Assembly: GCA_963663395.1 (NCBI GenBank)
Contig: OY760226.1
Location: forward strand, 1,426,001-1,490,000
Length of the DNA stretch: 64,000 nt
Direction of reading: 5' to 3'
DNA from: Azophilus sp963663395
GTDB lineage: Bacteria > Pseudomonadota > Gammaproteobacteria > Pseudomonadales > Azotimanducaceae
Below, in pieces: positions 51,968 to 60,999 of the stretch. Numbering within the stretch: the stretch's first letter is position 1; every line of letters starts with the position of its first letter. Position numbers and translations under genes: made by a program. The notes beneath the pieces were generated by a model. It did not search any database. It worked only from the letters and a program-made list of their open reading frames with translations, and was not told the DNA's origin.

Positions 51968-53209
51968 ATGCCCTTGTCGCTACTGAAATTGGGCCTGACC
52001 AAACGGCCGAAGCTGCAACGGCATTTTGCTCTGCCGCTTGACCTGAAGAAAAGCTATGACGTAGTCATCATTGGTGGTGGCGGCCACGGCCTGGCGGCGG
52101 CGTACTATCTGGCGAAAGATTGGGGAATCACCAACGTCGCGGTGCTGGAGAAAGGCTACCTGGCTGGCGGTAACACCGCGCGAAACACGACCATTATTCG
52201 TTCCAATTATCTTACTGAAGAGGGTGTCAGGTTCTATGACGAATCCGTCGGCCTGTATCGTCAACTAAGCACGGAGTTGGACTACAACATACTGTATTCC
52301 GAGCGTGGTCACTTCACCCTGGCGCATACTGATGATGCCATGCGCACGGCGCGCTGGCGCGCTGAAGTCAACAAGCATCTCGGAGTCGATTCGGAAGTTG
52401 TTTCCCCGGAAGAGATCGCGAAACTGTGCCCGCAACTCAATCTTGGAAACGATGTTCGCTATCCCATTCTGGGTGCTCTGTACCATCCTCCTGGAGCATT
52501 GGCCCGGCATGACGCCGTAGCCTGGGGTTATGCGAAACGTGCTACCGAGTGCGGCATTGAAATTCATACGCAAACGGAAGTGACCGGTGTAAAGATTGAA
52601 AGCGAACGTGTTGTCGGCGTGCACACATCGCGGGGCGAGATACAGTGCAGCCGGGTTCTGCAGGCTGTAGCGGGAATGAGTTCCGTGGTTGCAGAGATGG
52701 CTGGAATCAAGTTGCCCATCAGGACCATTCCCCTGCAAGCTTGTGTTACGGAACCGGTCAAACCCTTTCTGGACCCTATCATCGTGTCCAGTTCATTACA
52801 CACGTACGTTTCACAGTCCTCGCGAGGCGAACTGGTGATGGGGGCATCCGCCGATCCTTACCCGCTATATTCCACGCGCTCGACGCTCGAGTTCAAAGAA
52901 GAGCTGGCGATGCACCTGTTGGAACTCTTTCCGTTTGTGGCGAAATTGCGCGTGCTAAGACAATGGGCAGGAATGACGGACATGACGCCGGATTTCAGCC
53001 CTGTTATGGGCTTGACGCCAGTTGAGCATTACTACATCGATGCTGGTTGGGGAACCTGGGGATTCAAGGCGACCCCAGTGTGTGGCAAGCGCATGGCTGA
53101 GACCGTTGCGACCGGCAAGGCGGCGGATTTGATCAAGCCTTTTGAACTGGAGCGGTTTTATCGTTTCGAACAGGTGGGCGAGCGGGGCGCTGCTTCGGTG
53201 GGGCACTAA
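51968..53209 (+). CDS. mgdA: N-methylglutamate dehydrogenase, SoxB-like subunit
   Basis: The 413-residue flavoprotein resembles the beta subunit of heterotetrameric sarcosine oxidase. The dinucleotide-binding motif is VVIIGGGGHGLAAAYYLAK, followed by KGYLAGGNTARNTTIIRSNY; the Thr/Arg-rich segment is typical of SoxB. C-terminal features are TPDFSPVMGLTP and the DAGWGTWGFKATPVCGK segment, where family members bind FMN/FAD and substrate. It oxidises N-methylglutamate to glutamate, yielding a C1 unit. There is a 48-bp gap from gmaS and a 2-bp gap to mgdB. Confidence 0.9.
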   Translation: MPLSLLKLGLTKRPKLQRHFALPLDLKKSYDVVIIGGGGHGLAAAYYLAKDWGITNVAVLEKGYLAGGNTARNTTIIRSNYLTEEGVRFYDESVGLYRQLSTELDYNILYSERGHFTLAHTDDAMRTARWRAEVNKHLGVDSEVVSPEEIAKLCPQLNLGNDVRYPILGALYHPPGALARHDAVAWGYAKRATECGIEIHTQTEVTGVKIESERVVGVHTSRGEIQCSRVLQAVAGMSSVVAEMAGIKLPIRTIPLQACVTEPVKPFLDPIIVSSSLHTYVSQSSRGELVMGASADPYPLYSTRSTLEFKEELAMHLLELFPFVAKLRVLRQWAGMTDMTPDFSPVMGLTPVEHYYIDAGWGTWGFKATPVCGKRMAETVATGKAADLIKPFELERFYRFEQVGERGAASVGH

Positions 53210-53211
53210 TC

Positions 53212-53496
53212 GTGAAACTGATGAAGTGCCCCCTGAATGGCGTTCGCAATATCTCGGAGTTCGTCTGCGGAGGGGAAGTCGTGGACATGCCCGATCCTCG
53301 GACCTGTAGCGACAGGGAGTGGGCAGACTACTTGTTCATGGAAGCGAATACGAAGGGCATGGTCAGGGAGTGGTGGATGCACTCGGCCAGTTCCTACTGG
53401 TTCATAGCGGAAAGAAACACTGAAACCAACGAGATATTAAGGACTTATCCGGCTGCGCAGTTGTTTCGCGAGCAAAAGAAGGTGCATTCTCGGTAA
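53212..53496 (+). CDS. mgdB: N-methylglutamate dehydrogenase, SoxD-like small subunit
   Basis: The 94-residue protein matches the delta subunit of sarcosine oxidase: a CPLNGVRNISEFVCGGE start and a WADYLFMEANTKGMVREWWMH segment. In classical SoxD a zinc ion is held by two Cys of a CxxC near the start and a His and Cys further on. Here the second Cys of the first pair is Asn (C6-P-L-N9) and the later Cys position reads Ser (HSASSYW), so the zinc site is not complete. GTG 53212 is used; ATG 53221 is an in-frame alternative. It is coupled with mgdA by a 2-bp gap. Confidence 0.85.
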   Translation: MKLMKCPLNGVRNISEFVCGGEVVDMPDPRTCSDREWADYLFMEANTKGMVREWWMHSASSYWFIAERNTETNEILRTYPAAQLFREQKKVHSR

Positions 53497-53560
53497 GTGT
53501 GAGAGCACTTCATGACTCGGGCTGCCTGAAGGAAATGATCGAAGATCACGCGCCACAAGC

Positions 53561-56476
53561 ATGAGATTGCATAATCCATATGGTGTTTATCTTGATCGGG
53601 ATAAAGTCGTTTCCTTCCAGTTTGACGGCCGGACTTACACGGGATACGAGGGCGACACGATAGCCAGTGCGCTGGCGGCCAATTCCGTCAAGCTGATTTC
53701 CCGATCGTTCAAGTATCACCGCCCGCGGGGAATCCTGAGCATGGCCGGCCAGGATGGCAACACGCTGGTACAAGTCGGTGACGAGCCAGGCGTTCGTGCG
53801 GATGCCAGGGCCATAGAAGAGGGGATGGTCGTCACTGCGCAGAACGTGGTCGGCAGCCTGGAAAACGACTATGGCCGCGTAGTCGAATCATTGGGTCAGT
53901 TTCTGCCCGTCGGCTTTTACTACAAGGCGTTTTACAAGCCGAAAGGCGCCTGGCGGTTTTGGGAACCCATCATCCGACGAATGGCGGGCCTGGGCAGGGT
54001 AGATCCGGCATCACGAAGTGATTACACGGACAAACAGTATCGGTTTTCCGATGTCGCGGTAATTGGCGGCGGACCGGCGGGTATGAGTGCGGCGCTGGAA
54101 GCCGCTGAGAGTGGTGCGGAAGTATTGCTCGTCGATGAGAACCCGATGCTGGGTGGCTCGCTGAACTACGCGCGCTTCAGCGTGAATCGCAGCGCCGTCG
54201 AAACAATGTCGCGCAACCTTGTCAGAGATGTAGAACAGCATCCTGGTATAGAGGCGTTGACCAGTGCCCGTTGCACCGGTTGGTTTGACGACAACTGGCT
54301 GTCCATAGCTGCGAAACACCGTTTGCTCAAGCTCCGCTCGCAGTCCGTGGTAATCGCAAGCGGGTCGTTCGAACAGCCTGCGGTGTTTCACAACAACGAC
54401 TTGCCCGGTGTAATGTTGGGTTCTGCAGCGCAGAGACTGCTGCGCTTGTATGCGGTCAAGCCCGGGCAACGGGCCGTGGTAATGACTGGCAACGATGATG
54501 GATACGGTGTCGCTCTTGATTTGCTGGATGCGGGTATAGATGTCGCTGCTGTATTGGAAATGCGCAAGGAATTGCCCGCCGGTGAATTGACTCAGGCCGT
54601 GCTGGGCAGGGAAGTTGAAGTCTTGTGCAACCATGCGATCTATTCGGCGATTCCAGGGCCGGCCAAACGCTCCATCAAGGGTGTCACGGCGGCTGCGATT
54701 GCTGGAGATGGGCGGCTCTCTGTCGCGAAACGGAACATTGGCTGCGATCTGCTGTGCATGAGTGTGGGTTATTCCCCGGCAGCACAACTGCTTTGTCACT
54801 CTGGCAGGCAGTTGACCTACGACGAGCCCACATCCATGTTGCAAGTGGCTGCCGCGCCGCCTCACGGCAATAGTGAAAAGGCAATCGTTGCCGGTTCTCT
54901 GAATGGGGCGTTTGATCTGCAAGCGGTTTTGGCCGACGGCAAGCACGCCGGATGGGCAGCAGCCGATCTGGCGGGCTTTGGTCAGAAAACCGAACCGGCC
55001 AAACCAGACCTGCAAGCGGCACCAGACCAGAATTACCCCTGGCCGATCTTCCAGCATCCTGAGGGTAAGGAGTTTGTCGACTATGACGAAGATTTGCAGA
55101 TCAAGGACATCGAACAATCGGTCGCCGAAGGATACGACGATCTCGAACTGGTAAAGCGTTACTCCACTGTCGTCATGGGCCCATCACAGGGCCGCCAATC
55201 CGCTCTGAACAATTTGCGTATTGCTACAAGAGCAGCAGGAAGACCTTTGCAGGGCGTGAGCATCACCACACAACGGCCGCCGTTTCATCCGGAACCGATA
55301 CAACTGCTTGCCGGTCGCTCTTTCCAGCCGGTGCGGCGTACTGCGATACATCATCGGCACCTGGAGCTTGGCGCACAGATGATGCCGGCGGGCGATTGGT
55401 TGAGGCCGGCCTACTATGGTGATGCGGCGCAACGCACTCGGTTGATTGAACAGGAAGCACTGGCGATACGTAACCAGGTGGGCCTGATTGACGTCTCGAC
55501 TCTGGGCAAGCTGGAAGTGCGCGGCCCCGATGCGGCCGAATTCATGAATCGCATGTATACCTTCGCTTATCTCAGCCAACCTGTCGGACGTCTGCGCTAT
55601 GTGCTGATGACCGACGAGACGGGGGTAATTGCCGACGATGGTATCGCTGCCCGCTTCAGCGACGATCACTTTTATGTATCAACCACCACCGGGGGTTTCG
55701 CCACGGTGTATCGCACCATGCTGCAGTGGAACGCTCGATGGTGTCTGGATGTTGACATCACGAATGTCACCAGCGCCTATTCGGCAATCAGTATTGCAGG
55801 GCCGCTGTCTCGCGAGGTGTTGCAGAAGATACCGCATAACATCGATCTCGGCGCCGATGCGTTTCCGTACCTGGAAGCGAGGCATGGAAAACTGTCGGAC
55901 GTGGAAGTTAGATTGCTGCGAGTGGGCTTCGTAGGAGAGCTTGGTTGGGAAATTCATGTACCTTCAAGTCAGGCGGAGTTTCTGTGGGATGTTTTGCTCG
56001 ATGCCGGCAAGGAGTTTGCCTGCAAACCAGTGGGAGTGGAGGCGCAGCGGCTACTGAGACTGGAAAAAGGCCACATCATCGTAGGCCAGGACACCGATGG
56101 TCTGACAGTTCCCGAAGAAGCGGCCATGTCCTGGGCGGTCGCAAAGAAGAAACCGTTTCACATTGGCAAGCGCAGTTGTGAAATATTTGCTTCGAGAAAG
56201 CAAACACGATGCCTCGTGGGTTTCGTGTTACCTGCTGAATCGAAAATGCCGGAGGAATCCAATCTGACCCTGTCAGGGAATGATATCGCCGGTCGCATTA
56301 CATCCATCGCTTTTTCTCCTGTATTGAGGAAGGCAATCGGACTTGCGTACGTACGACCGGAACAGAGTGATCCTGGGTGTCACTTTGAAATCAAACTATC
56401 TGATGGCATGCGAGTAAGCGCCGAAGTGGTAGATCTGCCGTTTTATGACAGTGAAAATGCAAGACAGGCACTATGA
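53561..56476 (+). CDS. mgdC: N-methylglutamate dehydrogenase, SoxA-like large subunit
   Basis: The 971-residue protein follows the alpha subunit of sarcosine oxidase. An N-terminal 2Fe-2S-ferredoxin-like fold without cluster Cys (Fer2_4; VSFQFDGRTYTGYEGDTIASAL) comes first. Next is a NAD/FAD-binding module (VAVIGGGPAGMSAALEAAE, about 168-190, and a second site near 305-330). The C-terminal 400 residues form a GcvT-type folate-binding aminomethyltransferase domain (RNQVGLIDVSTLGKLEVRG, EAQRLLRLEKGHIIVGQDTD). The latter should pass the methyl-derived formaldehyde unit to tetrahydrofolate. Its stop overlaps the mgdD start (ATGA). Confidence 0.92.
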   Translation: MRLHNPYGVYLDRDKVVSFQFDGRTYTGYEGDTIASALAANSVKLISRSFKYHRPRGILSMAGQDGNTLVQVGDEPGVRADARAIEEGMVVTAQNVVGSLENDYGRVVESLGQFLPVGFYYKAFYKPKGAWRFWEPIIRRMAGLGRVDPASRSDYTDKQYRFSDVAVIGGGPAGMSAALEAAESGAEVLLVDENPMLGGSLNYARFSVNRSAVETMSRNLVRDVEQHPGIEALTSARCTGWFDDNWLSIAAKHRLLKLRSQSVVIASGSFEQPAVFHNNDLPGVMLGSAAQRLLRLYAVKPGQRAVVMTGNDDGYGVALDLLDAGIDVAAVLEMRKELPAGELTQAVLGREVEVLCNHAIYSAIPGPAKRSIKGVTAAAIAGDGRLSVAKRNIGCDLLCMSVGYSPAAQLLCHSGRQLTYDEPTSMLQVAAAPPHGNSEKAIVAGSLNGAFDLQAVLADGKHAGWAAADLAGFGQKTEPAKPDLQAAPDQNYPWPIFQHPEGKEFVDYDEDLQIKDIEQSVAEGYDDLELVKRYSTVVMGPSQGRQSALNNLRIATRAAGRPLQGVSITTQRPPFHPEPIQLLAGRSFQPVRRTAIHHRHLELGAQMMPAGDWLRPAYYGDAAQRTRLIEQEALAIRNQVGLIDVSTLGKLEVRGPDAAEFMNRMYTFAYLSQPVGRLRYVLMTDETGVIADDGIAARFSDDHFYVSTTTGGFATVYRTMLQWNARWCLDVDITNVTSAYSAISIAGPLSREVLQKIPHNIDLGADAFPYLEARHGKLSDVEVRLLRVGFVGELGWEIHVPSSQAEFLWDVLLDAGKEFACKPVGVEAQRLLRLEKGHIIVGQDTDGLTVPEEAAMSWAVAKKKPFHIGKRSCEIFASRKQTRCLVGFVLPAESKMPEESNLTLSGNDIAGRITSIAFSPVLRKAIGLAYVRPEQSDPGCHFEIKLSDGMRVSAEVVDLPFYDSENARQAL

Positions 56477-57171
56477 CAAGAATGCGAACGCAAATATACC
56501 GTAAGTTCCGGGAACCAGATTTTGTCTTTGGCAGCAGCAACGGTTATGACGTTCCTCTTTCGGCGATTGGGCAACGTCTGCAGAAGAAGGGAACGAGCGG
56601 ACTGGCGCTGTGTGACTTATCGGCGATGGGCCGCGTTGGATTCAAATCTGCTGCTGTCGACTCATGGTGTGAGGCAAACTGTGGCATTACCGCCCCACCC
56701 ATCAACCAGGGCGCACTGACAGATAAAGAATTGCTCATAATCAGGTTGTCAGGCACTGAAGTTCTGATGATGGAAGATCGCGCAGCCAGGGGTGACTTCG
56801 AACTCATGCTGCAAAGCGTTCCCGCGGCGTACGTACTCCCCCGACAGGACAGTCACCACTGTTACATGCTGTTGGGGCAGCACTGTGCGTCGCTGTTCTC
56901 GAAACTGTGCGCTGTAGACCTGCGTTTTCACAAGTTTCAAAGTTTGCAGGTGGCACAGACTGTCATGGCCAGGGCGGGTGTCATAATCATTCGACGCGAC
57001 ATCGAGCAGACACCGGCCTTTTATCTACTGACAGACAGTTCGCTCGCGGAGTACATGTGGGATTGTATACTCGATGCGATGCAGGAGTTCGAAGGCGAGG
57101 TGATTGGCATCGGTGACCTGGCTGTCGGCCGGAGAGGGTTGCCGGGGGCCGCCCAAATCCCGGGAAATTAG
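56473..57171 (+). CDS. mgdD: N-methylglutamate dehydrogenase, SoxG-like subunit
   Basis: The 232-residue protein is of the gamma-subunit type of sarcosine oxidase, related to the C-terminal part of GcvT. Features are LALCDLSAMGRVGFKS, the central VPAAYVLPRQDSHHCYMLLG, and the C-terminal LTDSSLAEYMWDCILDAMQEF segment. It completes the four-subunit dehydrogenase. The start overlaps mgdC by 4 bp. It ends 24 bp from the stop of the convergent phosphatase-like gene, and no terminator is visible between them. Confidence 0.85.
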   Translation: MTRMRTQIYRKFREPDFVFGSSNGYDVPLSAIGQRLQKKGTSGLALCDLSAMGRVGFKSAAVDSWCEANCGITAPPINQGALTDKELLIIRLSGTEVLMMEDRAARGDFELMLQSVPAAYVLPRQDSHHCYMLLGQHCASLFSKLCAVDLRFHKFQSLQVAQTVMARAGVIIIRRDIEQTPAFYLLTDSSLAEYMWDCILDAMQEFEGEVIGIGDLAVGRRGLPGAAQIPGN

Positions 57172-57194
57172 TCGAAATCGGGGTTGAGGTGCGG

Positions 57195-59144
57195 CTAGGG
57201 CAGCGCGAAAGCCTTTCGCGCTTCGCGGTTCAGGTCTGCAGGCAGGTTCAACGGCGGCAGACGCCCGCCCTGACTGTCGGCAAAAGTGGCGAGAAACCGC
57301 AATTCCTCTTCCACTGGCGCGATGAAATCCCGGCCGCTTGCGCAACTCAAGAAGGGCGTCTCGCCCATCAGGAATCCGATAAGCGCCAGCCGCGCCGCCG
57401 CCATCCTGTGTCTTGAGATGCCCGCAGGCCTGTCGCCCGCCGCTGCCCACAGGGTCTTCAGTTGACGGGTGGCGACCTCAAATGTGCGCACCTGTTTTTC
57501 CAGGTTCCGCAGGTCGTCTTTTTCCCTGGCCAGTTCTCGGTCGACCGTCAGTGCGAGCGGATGGTTCGCACCCAGACTCCCGGAAGCCCCGTCATAGAAC
57601 TGGTGCTTGATCGCCAGTTCATCGTGCGTCTTTGCAATCAAGGATTCCGCGCGTATGAGCCAAGCCCTCGCGTCGCCGCCGAGACTCGGCGAATTCAAGG
57701 GGCCGAGCAGACGTTCCGATTCCCGTCTGCCGATGCCAGGACAGCCGTCCAGACGCGGCCGCTCCGGCTCAACCAAGAGCGCGCATTGGCGGATGCTGAC
57801 GTCGATCTTCGTCAACGTGGTTGAGGCGTTCGTGCCACGTCCGGCAACCAGGAATTCGACGGGTTCCGCATGGCGATGGCAATCACCCTGGAAACTCCAC
57901 GCCTCGACATCCTCCGGAGCCAGCAATGCGATGGAAAAGAGGTTGATGCCGATGTCCTGCCCCGACAGCAACAGACTGGTCCGTATGTCATCGGACAGGA
58001 CAGCGGCGAAAACCGTATCCTCATAGGAACTGGCGCGGGCTTGGAGCTTCAGTGAACGGGCCCAGGACGCAAGGTTATCTGCGGACATCTTTCGAATCCG
58101 CTCGCATTGTTCCTGTGCATTCCAGGCGAAGTACTTGACACCCGGCGGCATCTGGGAAATCGGCACTGGATTTGAAATGTAGAGGAGCTCGACAAGTCTG
58201 CGGTGATACTGGGACAGCACGGATTGCAAGGCTTCGTTCGCCAGCCCCGCCACCCGTTCGCCATCGAGTTCGTGGGCATGATAGAAGCTGTGGCTGGCCC
58301 CTGCGTAAAGCAAGTGCCCGCTGGTGTTGCTCAAACCGGACAGCGCCAGGTCGGGTGCGCGGAAATATCGTTCGCCGCATGGCGCGCTGCCTGTGCCGTG
58401 CGGGGGCATGCCCTTCCCGAGATGGGCGCCGAGTGCCTTGCCCGCAAGGAAATGGCAGTCGACTGCAACACGCTTGCCGTTGCCGATCGGAAGCGTCACC
58501 TCGATCCGGTGGGCCCGGTCCCTCCATGCGGGGCCGCAGGAGCGCAGGTAGTCGTAGACATCGTCAAGGCGCCTCAGGAGGCCCTCAGCCAACGCCGCGT
58601 CTTCGAGCGTCAGGACGTTCGCGGCCGCCAACCCGAAGAGCGTAAAGTTCAACAATTTCAGACGCGTGGGCATCTCGAGTTTGGTCTCACGGAGCAGAAC
58701 GCTGAGCGTTTGGCGCTCAACATTGCCCAGCGCCTGCGTCCGGGCCGACTCGAGCAACTTGTGCGCCTCACCGATGTTGTCTTCCGCGCCTTTCACCATT
58801 GCTGCCGCGTGGAACAGATCCGTTCCATGCTTCCTGTCTTGCAAGCGCGAGCAAAGTTCGATCAGCCTGCCGTGAGCCGCCTCCACTTCCGCGTGCCGGT
58901 CCCGTTGCAGCCAGGGTGGGCTGGAGGGGCAGGAGCGTCGTACCCGATGGATGCGTGGAACCGCACCAGGGGGCGTCCTGCCCGTGGCCAAGTGCTCGCG
59001 CACGGGAACACTGGGTTCTCCACCGGGCGGCTGTGCAACGGTGCGCCCGCCGAAGGCGCCCTGGCGCCCCTCGTGCGTTACCGGCGCGGAATCCGGGCGA
59101 AGGTTTCCGTCGGCCGCAGCCGCTGCGGTTACGCGACCATCCAT
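57195..59144 (-). CDS. SopB/IpgD-like inositol phosphate phosphatase homologue with degenerate active site
   Basis: From ATG 59144 (with GGAG 8 nt upstream on the minus strand) the product is 649 residues. The first 90 or so residues are low-complexity and Gly/Ala/Arg-rich, as in many secreted effectors; the rest is helical. Near the C-terminus, ARLALIGFLMGETPFLSC leads into C601-A-S-G-R-D-F607, aligned with the CKSGKDR(T) loop of type III effectors SopB/SigD and IpgD. The Cys and Ser-Gly are kept but the catalytic Arg is Phe, so activity is doubtful. The frame ends about 45 residues after this motif, where homologues continue with a conserved Asn-Gly/Glu region, which suggests truncation. 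No secretion system is visible in the window. Assignment rests on this motif and context; the rest is divergent. Confidence 0.55.
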   Translation of the reverse strand: MDGRVTAAAAADGNLRPDSAPVTHEGRQGAFGGRTVAQPPGGEPSVPVREHLATGRTPPGAVPRIHRVRRSCPSSPPWLQRDRHAEVEAAHGRLIELCSRLQDRKHGTDLFHAAAMVKGAEDNIGEAHKLLESARTQALGNVERQTLSVLLRETKLEMPTRLKLLNFTLFGLAAANVLTLEDAALAEGLLRRLDDVYDYLRSCGPAWRDRAHRIEVTLPIGNGKRVAVDCHFLAGKALGAHLGKGMPPHGTGSAPCGERYFRAPDLALSGLSNTSGHLLYAGASHSFYHAHELDGERVAGLANEALQSVLSQYHRRLVELLYISNPVPISQMPPGVKYFAWNAQEQCERIRKMSADNLASWARSLKLQARASSYEDTVFAAVLSDDIRTSLLLSGQDIGINLFSIALLAPEDVEAWSFQGDCHRHAEPVEFLVAGRGTNASTTLTKIDVSIRQCALLVEPERPRLDGCPGIGRRESERLLGPLNSPSLGGDARAWLIRAESLIAKTHDELAIKHQFYDGASGSLGANHPLALTVDRELAREKDDLRNLEKQVRTFEVATRQLKTLWAAAGDRPAGISRHRMAAARLALIGFLMGETPFLSCASGRDFIAPVEEELRFLATFADSQGGRLPPLNLPADLNREARKAFALP

Positions 59145-59473
59145 TTGCCGTGCTCCTATTTCCCCACGGCCCGTTTCCCTGCGAGCTGCTTCCCTGCCAC
59201 TCGCGCCGGCATCGCAACCGGTATTGAGAATTGTCCCGAAACGGGTGCGGTTCCGACTCTTCAACGCCGTGAGTGGTTGTGAATCGTTCCCGGCAATCGA
59301 ACGGACTGCCGAAGCCGGCCGGCGGCGAATCGCCAACTCCCGTGGTTGCCGATAGTGTTCGGCATCGAGATGGGCCGAAAGTTCATTCCTGGTGTCCTGT
59401 CCGGCCTGCGAACCGCATCGCGGGGCACCGGAAAGATCTGCAGACCGCCGGCGCCAGGGGGAAAGGGCGCCCG
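59145..59473. other. intergenic region between the phosphatase-like and CoxE-like genes
   Basis: About 330 bases. An open frame on the minus strand runs through here from the CoxE-like gene to the phosphatase-like gene, but its composition is Arg/Ala/Gly-rich without any family pattern, so I treat it as non-coding. The ribosome-binding site of the phosphatase-like gene is at about 59152-59156. Confidence 0.5.
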
Positions 59474-60985
59474 TCAGGTAACGGTTTTCAACAGATTCCC
59501 CACCACCCGCTCGAGGTGCATCAGCGAGTTGCACTCGTCCACCTGGTGGCAATAGGCGCTGTAGCGCCGCATTTCGGCATCGCCCACGTACCAGGAGTTG
59601 CGGCTTTCCGGGTTCAGCCAGATCACCCGCTTGGCCCGGTCGTACATTTCCTTGAGGATCTCCGCGCGCGGTTCGCCGTAGTTGTTGCGGCCGTCGCCCA
59701 GGATGATGATGGTGGTGCGGTTGTCGATGTCGTCCAGGCACAGGCGCTTGAAGTCCTGGAAGGCCTGGCCGTAGTCGGTGGAGCCGCCGGAGTAGTCGCG
59801 CAGGGTCTTGGCGATGGCGTCCTCGATGTTGTTGCGCTCGAACAGTTCCGTCACCTCGGCCAGGTCCGAAGAGAAAGCGAAGGAGCGCACCCTGGGCATC
59901 ACCGCTTCGAGGCTGTACAGGAACATCAGCATGAAGCGCGCGTAGTTGGCAACCGATCCGGATACGTCGCAGATGGCGAACACCCTGGGCCGGTCGATCT
60001 TCACCGACTTCCACTTGAGGTCGAAGATGGCGCCGTCGTAGGCGAGGTTGTGACGCAGGGTGCGCGGCACGTTCAGCTGGCCCTTCTTGAACACCTTCTT
60101 GCGGCGGGAGTACATGGTGGCCAGCCTTTTCGCCATCTTGTAGACGATTTCCTGGATCAGGCGGAAGCTGCGGTGCTCCACGTTGGAGAGCTTCACCTTG
60201 CGCAGCAGTTCCTCGCGCAGGCGCCTGCCGCTGGCGTCGGCGTGCAGCAGAAACTGCCGCTCGACGTAGTCGCGCACCTGTTCGCGCAGCCAGTCGCGGC
60301 GTTTTTTGAGTTCCTGGCCGAGGCGCCGCTCGGGCACGGCGCGGCTGTCGCGCAGTGCGCCGATCTCGCCGTTCAGTTCGCCCAGGCCCATCTCGTCCAT
60401 GATGCGGCGGGTGTACAGGCCCTTCTGGGTGAACACCTGGATCTCGCGCACATCGACCGCTTCACCGGCGGCGGAGACGGACATGGAAAGCTCCACCTTG
60501 GAGTCGAGCATGAGCAGCTTGCCGAGGGCGGAATGGGGCTCGGCCATCGCGCCGGGGCCGAGGTCTTCTTCCGCCTCCTGCTCCGGTTGCAGCGCGTTAA
60601 CGCCGCGCTGCTTTGATTTTCTGCGGCCCTGTGCGGCGACCCCCTGGCGGGGTTCGCCGTCCTGGTCCCCACCGCCCCCTGCGCCATCACCCGCCTCGTT
60701 TCCGGGGTCACCCTCGCTCCCGGAATCTTCGGCGGCATCGCCCTGGGCTCCGGAGCGGGCGCCGCGAATGTCGTCGAAGGAAAAGAACCGGTCGAAGCAG
60801 GTATCGAACGTCTCCTTCTCGTCGATCGTCTTGGGCAGCGCCAGGGAGAGAGAACGTTTCAGTAGTTCGCGGTCTGTGTAACCGACCAGTTCCACCGTGT
60901 TGAAGGCATCGAGCGTTTCCGCGGTGGAGATGCGGACCTCGGCGTTGCGCAGGGCGCCGATGAAATTGGCCAGGGTGCGGTCCAC
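59474..60985 (-). CDS. CoxE-like VWA-domain protein
   Basis: The 503-residue protein has an N-terminal region with VRISTAETLDAFNTVELVGYTDRELLKRSL typical of CoxE-type VWA proteins when split into its parts (VRISTAETLDAF and GYTDRELLKRSL), a Gly/Glu-rich linker (about 75-145), and a C-terminal VWA domain (about 320-480) with the MIDAS D-V-S-G-S motif, GGSTDYGQAF and IIILGDGRNN. CoxE works with the CoxD/MoxR AAA+ protein to mature metallo-enzymes such as carbon-monoxide dehydrogenase. The client here is unknown. The MoxR-like gene is 14 bp upstream on the same strand. Confidence 0.87.
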   Translation of the reverse strand: MDRTLANFIGALRNAEVRISTAETLDAFNTVELVGYTDRELLKRSLSLALPKTIDEKETFDTCFDRFFSFDDIRGARSGAQGDAAEDSGSEGDPGNEAGDGAGGGGDQDGEPRQGVAAQGRRKSKQRGVNALQPEQEAEEDLGPGAMAEPHSALGKLLMLDSKVELSMSVSAAGEAVDVREIQVFTQKGLYTRRIMDEMGLGELNGEIGALRDSRAVPERRLGQELKKRRDWLREQVRDYVERQFLLHADASGRRLREELLRKVKLSNVEHRSFRLIQEIVYKMAKRLATMYSRRKKVFKKGQLNVPRTLRHNLAYDGAIFDLKWKSVKIDRPRVFAICDVSGSVANYARFMLMFLYSLEAVMPRVRSFAFSSDLAEVTELFERNNIEDAIAKTLRDYSGGSTDYGQAFQDFKRLCLDDIDNRTTIIILGDGRNNYGEPRAEILKEMYDRAKRVIWLNPESRNSWYVGDAEMRRYSAYCHQVDECNSLMHLERVVGNLLKTVT

Positions 60986-60999
60986 GTGGCGTCCTGCGC

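Noticed and set aside
59145..60014. N-terminal extension of the phosphatase-like frame
   Set aside because: The upstream part overlaps the CoxE-like gene in another frame and has no conserved features; the ATG at 59144 with a ribosome-binding site is preferred.
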